Assembly: GCA_902362715.1 (NCBI GenBank)
Contig: CABIXN010000002.1
Span: 310,001-374,000 of the forward strand
Origin: Lachnospiraceae bacterium
Lineage (GTDB): Bacteria > Bacillota > Clostridia > Lachnospirales > Lachnospiraceae
DNA: 64,000 nt
Direction: 5' to 3'
Within the stretch, counting starts at the first letter, position 1; every line of letters starts with the position of its first letter. The position numbers were made by a program, and so were the translations under genes. Positions 62,001 through 64,000 of the stretch are shown in pieces. The notes beneath the pieces are model-generated. The model ran no database searches, was not told the origin of the DNA, and saw nothing but the letters and a program-made list of their open reading frames with translations.

Positions 62001-64000
62001 GCGGAGAAAGAGGAAGTACCGCAGGCTGTCCCGCTATGAGAAAAAAGCGAAGAAAGCAGCAAAAAAGAAGGCGGCGAAGGAGGAAAAGGCCAGGAAGAAA
62101 GCAGAAAAAAGAGAGAAGCGCAAGCCTGCGCAGCGGCAGAAAAGTGCATCCACAGAACGGGTTGTCCAGAGACAGGGTAAGCCCTATCCAGGGCAGGCTG
62201 TCCGCCAGAAAGCTGCAGTCAGTTCCATGAGCGGATCGCAAAGAAAAACGAAGAAAAAAGCGGAGGAGAAGCGCCTGTCAGCGCAGAAATCTATCCCCTA
62301 CCGGGAAATGGCAAGAGATGGGATCTGCCGGGTGCAGGATAAGTATTATTCCAAAACCATCCGTTTTTATGACATTAACTATCAGTTGGCGCAGAATGAG
62401 GACAAGAACGCTATTTTTGAAAATTGGTGTGATTTCCTCAATTACTTTGACAGCAGTATCCATTTTCAGTTGTCCTTTATCAACCACCACAGCAACATGA
62501 AGGAATTTGAATCGGTAATCCAGATCAAGCCCCGGCATGACGTTTTTGATGATGTGCGGATGGAGTACGCACAGATGCTGAAAAACCAGCTTGCCAAAGG
62601 GAACAACGGCCTGGTGCGGACAAAGTATATCACCTTTGGGATTGAAGCCGAAAATATCCGGGAGGCAAAGCCGAAACTGGAGCGGATCGAGACGGACATC
62701 CTGAATAATTTTAAGGTACTGGGCGTGTCCGCCTATCCGTTGGATGGCCGGGAACGGCTGCAGATCATGTACGAGACGTTCAATCCGGAAGAGAAAGTGC
62801 CGTTTCAGTTTTCCTTTGACCAGGTGCTGCGCTCCGGTATGGGGACAAAGGACTTTATCGCTCCCACAAGTTTCCTGTTTAAGAATGGAAAGGACTTTAT
62901 GATGGGGAATACCCTGGGAGCGGTGTCTTATCTGCAGATTCTGGCTCCTGAGCTGACTGACCGGATGCTTGCGGAGTTCCTGGACATGGACAGGAACCTG
63001 ATCGTCAACCTGCATATCCAGTCTTTAGACCAGATGAAGGCGATCAAGCTGGTGAAAAGCAAGGTAACAGACATCAATCGGATGAAGATTGAGGAGCAGA
63101 AAAAAGCGGTGCGCTCCGGATATGATATGGACATCATTCCGTCAGACCTGAATACCTACGGCGGGGAGGCAAAGAGGCTCTTGGAAGATCTTCAGTCCAG
63201 AAACGAGCGGATGTTCCTTGTGACGATTGTATTTCTGAATACGGCAAAAACGAAGCAGGAATTAGATAATGCGGTGTTCCAGACAGCGGGTATTGCACAG
63301 AAATATAACTGTTCCCTGCGCCGTCTGGATTATATGCAGGAGCCGGGACTGATGAGCAGTCTTCCGCTTGGATTGAACCTGATCCCTATTAAGCGGGCGC
63401 TGACCACTACGTCTACGGCTATTTTTGTGCCTTTCACCACGCAGGAGCTGTTCATGGAAGGGGAATCTCTCTACTATGGGCTGAACGCCCTTTCCAACAA
63501 CATGATCATGGTAGACCGGAAAAAGCTGAAGAACCCAAATGGTTTGATTTTGGGAACACCCGGTTCCGGAAAATCTTTCTCTGCAAAGAGGGAGATCACC
63601 AACGCTTTTTTTGTTACCCAGGATGACATCATTATCGGAGATCCGGAGGGGGAATACTATCCCCTTGTCAATGCCCTGGGCGGCCAGGTGATCCATATTT
63701 CGCCCACAAGCCATGACTATATCAATCCCATGGACATCAACCTGGATTATTCTGATGACGATAACCCGCTGGGATTTAAGAGTGATTTTATTTTGTCCCT
63801 TTGCGAGCTGATCATGGGGAGCCGGAACGGAATTGAAGCGGAGGAAAAGTCGGTCATTGACCGATGCCTGCCGTTGGTGTATCAGCAATACTTTGAAGCG
63901 CCGGTGCCGGAAAATATGCCTGTCCTGGGGGATCTGTATGAGTGCCTGCGCCGGCAGAAGGAAGTCCAGGCACAGCGGATCGCCACGGCATTGGAGATCT
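61969..64000 (+). CDS. VirB4-type conjugation ATPase (partial, C-terminus off window)
   Basis: The largest channel ATPase; 677 residues visible. It starts with TTG 61969, eight bases after AAAGGAGG, followed by a very basic N-terminus (about 1-80, many Lys/Arg). A VirB4 N-terminal domain follows, with FDQVLRSGMGTKDFIAPTSF. Walker A ILGTPGSGKSFSAKREI is at about 525, and IIIGDPEGEYYPLVNALGGQ after it is typical of VirB4/TraE of Tn1549-type ICEs. The minus-strand frame 62278-63015 is its shadow. Confidence 0.92.
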   Translation, partial: MGRREEIAVDKRRKRKYRRLSRYEKKAKKAAKKKAAKEEKARKKAEKREKRKPAQRQKSASTERVVQRQGKPYPGQAVRQKAAVSSMSGSQRKTKKKAEEKRLSAQKSIPYREMARDGICRVQDKYYSKTIRFYDINYQLAQNEDKNAIFENWCDFLNYFDSSIHFQLSFINHHSNMKEFESVIQIKPRHDVFDDVRMEYAQMLKNQLAKGNNGLVRTKYITFGIEAENIREAKPKLERIETDILNNFKVLGVSAYPLDGRERLQIMYETFNPEEKVPFQFSFDQVLRSGMGTKDFIAPTSFLFKNGKDFMMGNTLGAVSYLQILAPELTDRMLAEFLDMDRNLIVNLHIQSLDQMKAIKLVKSKVTDINRMKIEEQKKAVRSGYDMDIIPSDLNTYGGEAKRLLEDLQSRNERMFLVTIVFLNTAKTKQELDNAVFQTAGIAQKYNCSLRRLDYMQEPGLMSSLPLGLNLIPIKRALTTTSTAIFVPFTTQELFMEGESLYYGLNALSNNMIMVDRKKLKNPNGLILGTPGSGKSFSAKREITNAFFVTQDDIIIGDPEGEYYPLVNALGGQVIHISPTSHDYINPMDINLDYSDDDNPLGFKSDFILSLCELIMGSRNGIEAEEKSVIDRCLPLVYQQYFEAPVPENMPVLGDLYECLRRQKEVQAQRIATALEI

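Larger units (their letters stand above)
41058..64000 (+). mobile_element. Integrative conjugative element, left part (Tn1549-like gene order), runs off the right edge
   Basis: From directly after lysS to the window end, the genes are those of a Firmicute ICE, all on the plus strand: partition (ParA/ParB), RepA_N initiator, regulators, cargo, surface adhesin, PcfB, VirD4, Maff2, VirB6-like, MT-A70 methylases, PrgI and VirB4. GC rises to about 50% from about 40% before, except in the KAP cargo gene. Integrase, relaxase and right end are outside the window, so the boundary at about 41,058-41,120 is inferred from gene content, composition and att-like direct repeats. Confidence 0.9.

Noticed and set aside
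62278..63015. 245-codon minus-strand frame
   Set aside because: Antisense to VirB4, which is recognisable across the whole stretch.

Overview
The window looks like a chromosome segment of a spore-forming, anaerobic member of the Lachnospiraceae (Clostridia), carrying the left part of an integrative conjugative element (ICE). The evidence is AT-rich Firmicute-style genes with strong Shine-Dalgarno (SD) sequences, a BofA/YaaL-type sporulation pair, a SleB-like cortex hydrolase, an acetate/acetoacetate-type CoA-transferase (ctfAB), a dlt-type operon, and the order argF-birA-DUF6145-coaX-dusB-greA-lysS. The genus cannot be fixed from sequence alone. I see no rRNA, tRNA or CRISPR array.

Chromosomal part (1 to about 41,060). 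A truncated CLC-type anion transporter (minus strand) faces a D-alanylation operon in the order dltA-dltC-dltB-SGNH protein. A Schlafen/AlbA_2-type ATP-binding protein follows, with strong hairpins on both sides. Next come ctfAB with a PAS/AAA+/Fis regulator, a DUF2284 metal-binding protein, a methyltransferase broken by a frameshift, and a large membrane-anchored exported protein. From 16.8 to 25.9 kb lies a complete Tad-like pilus locus: two prepilin peptidases, TadZ, TadA, TadB, TadC, a Flp1-like pilin of 58 residues, DUF5702 and TadE-like proteins, and an FHA protein. Housekeeping genes follow: rhomboid, HIT, murG, pgi, cell-wall hydrolase, NfeD/SPFH pair, argF, birA, coaX, dusB, greA and lysS. 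LysS carries an extra C-terminal tRNA-binding domain that ends exactly at the element boundary.

Mobile element (about 41,060 to the right edge, 64,000). The base composition becomes more GC-rich. The order is DUF6075, DUF3970, ParA, ParB, a RepA_N-type initiator with three 69-bp internal repeats, DUF6050, an XRE regulator, two sigma-region-4-like proteins, an AT-rich KAP-like NTPase cargo gene, a 1997-residue sortase-anchored thioester/SpaA-repeat adhesin, PcfB, a VirD4 coupling protein, Maff2, a VirB6/TrbL-like protein, two tandem MT-A70 methyltransferases, PrgI and VirB4 (cut by the window edge). The relaxase, the NlpC/P60-type hydrolase and the integrase expected of such elements are not in the window.

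The most unusual signal is a family of five 25-bp palindromes (half-site ACTTTGCGACAC) scattered only over the element: one before the XRE gene, one before the KAP gene, and an array of three between virD4 and the Maff2 gene. They could be a centromere for the element's ParB or operators of its XRE regulator. Other points of interest are the iteron-like repeats inside repA, a highly structured candidate RNA at 32.1-32.25 kb, a structured leader in front of the adhesin, a long-range inverted repeat around the start of a TadE-like gene, and the chimeric-looking lysS end.
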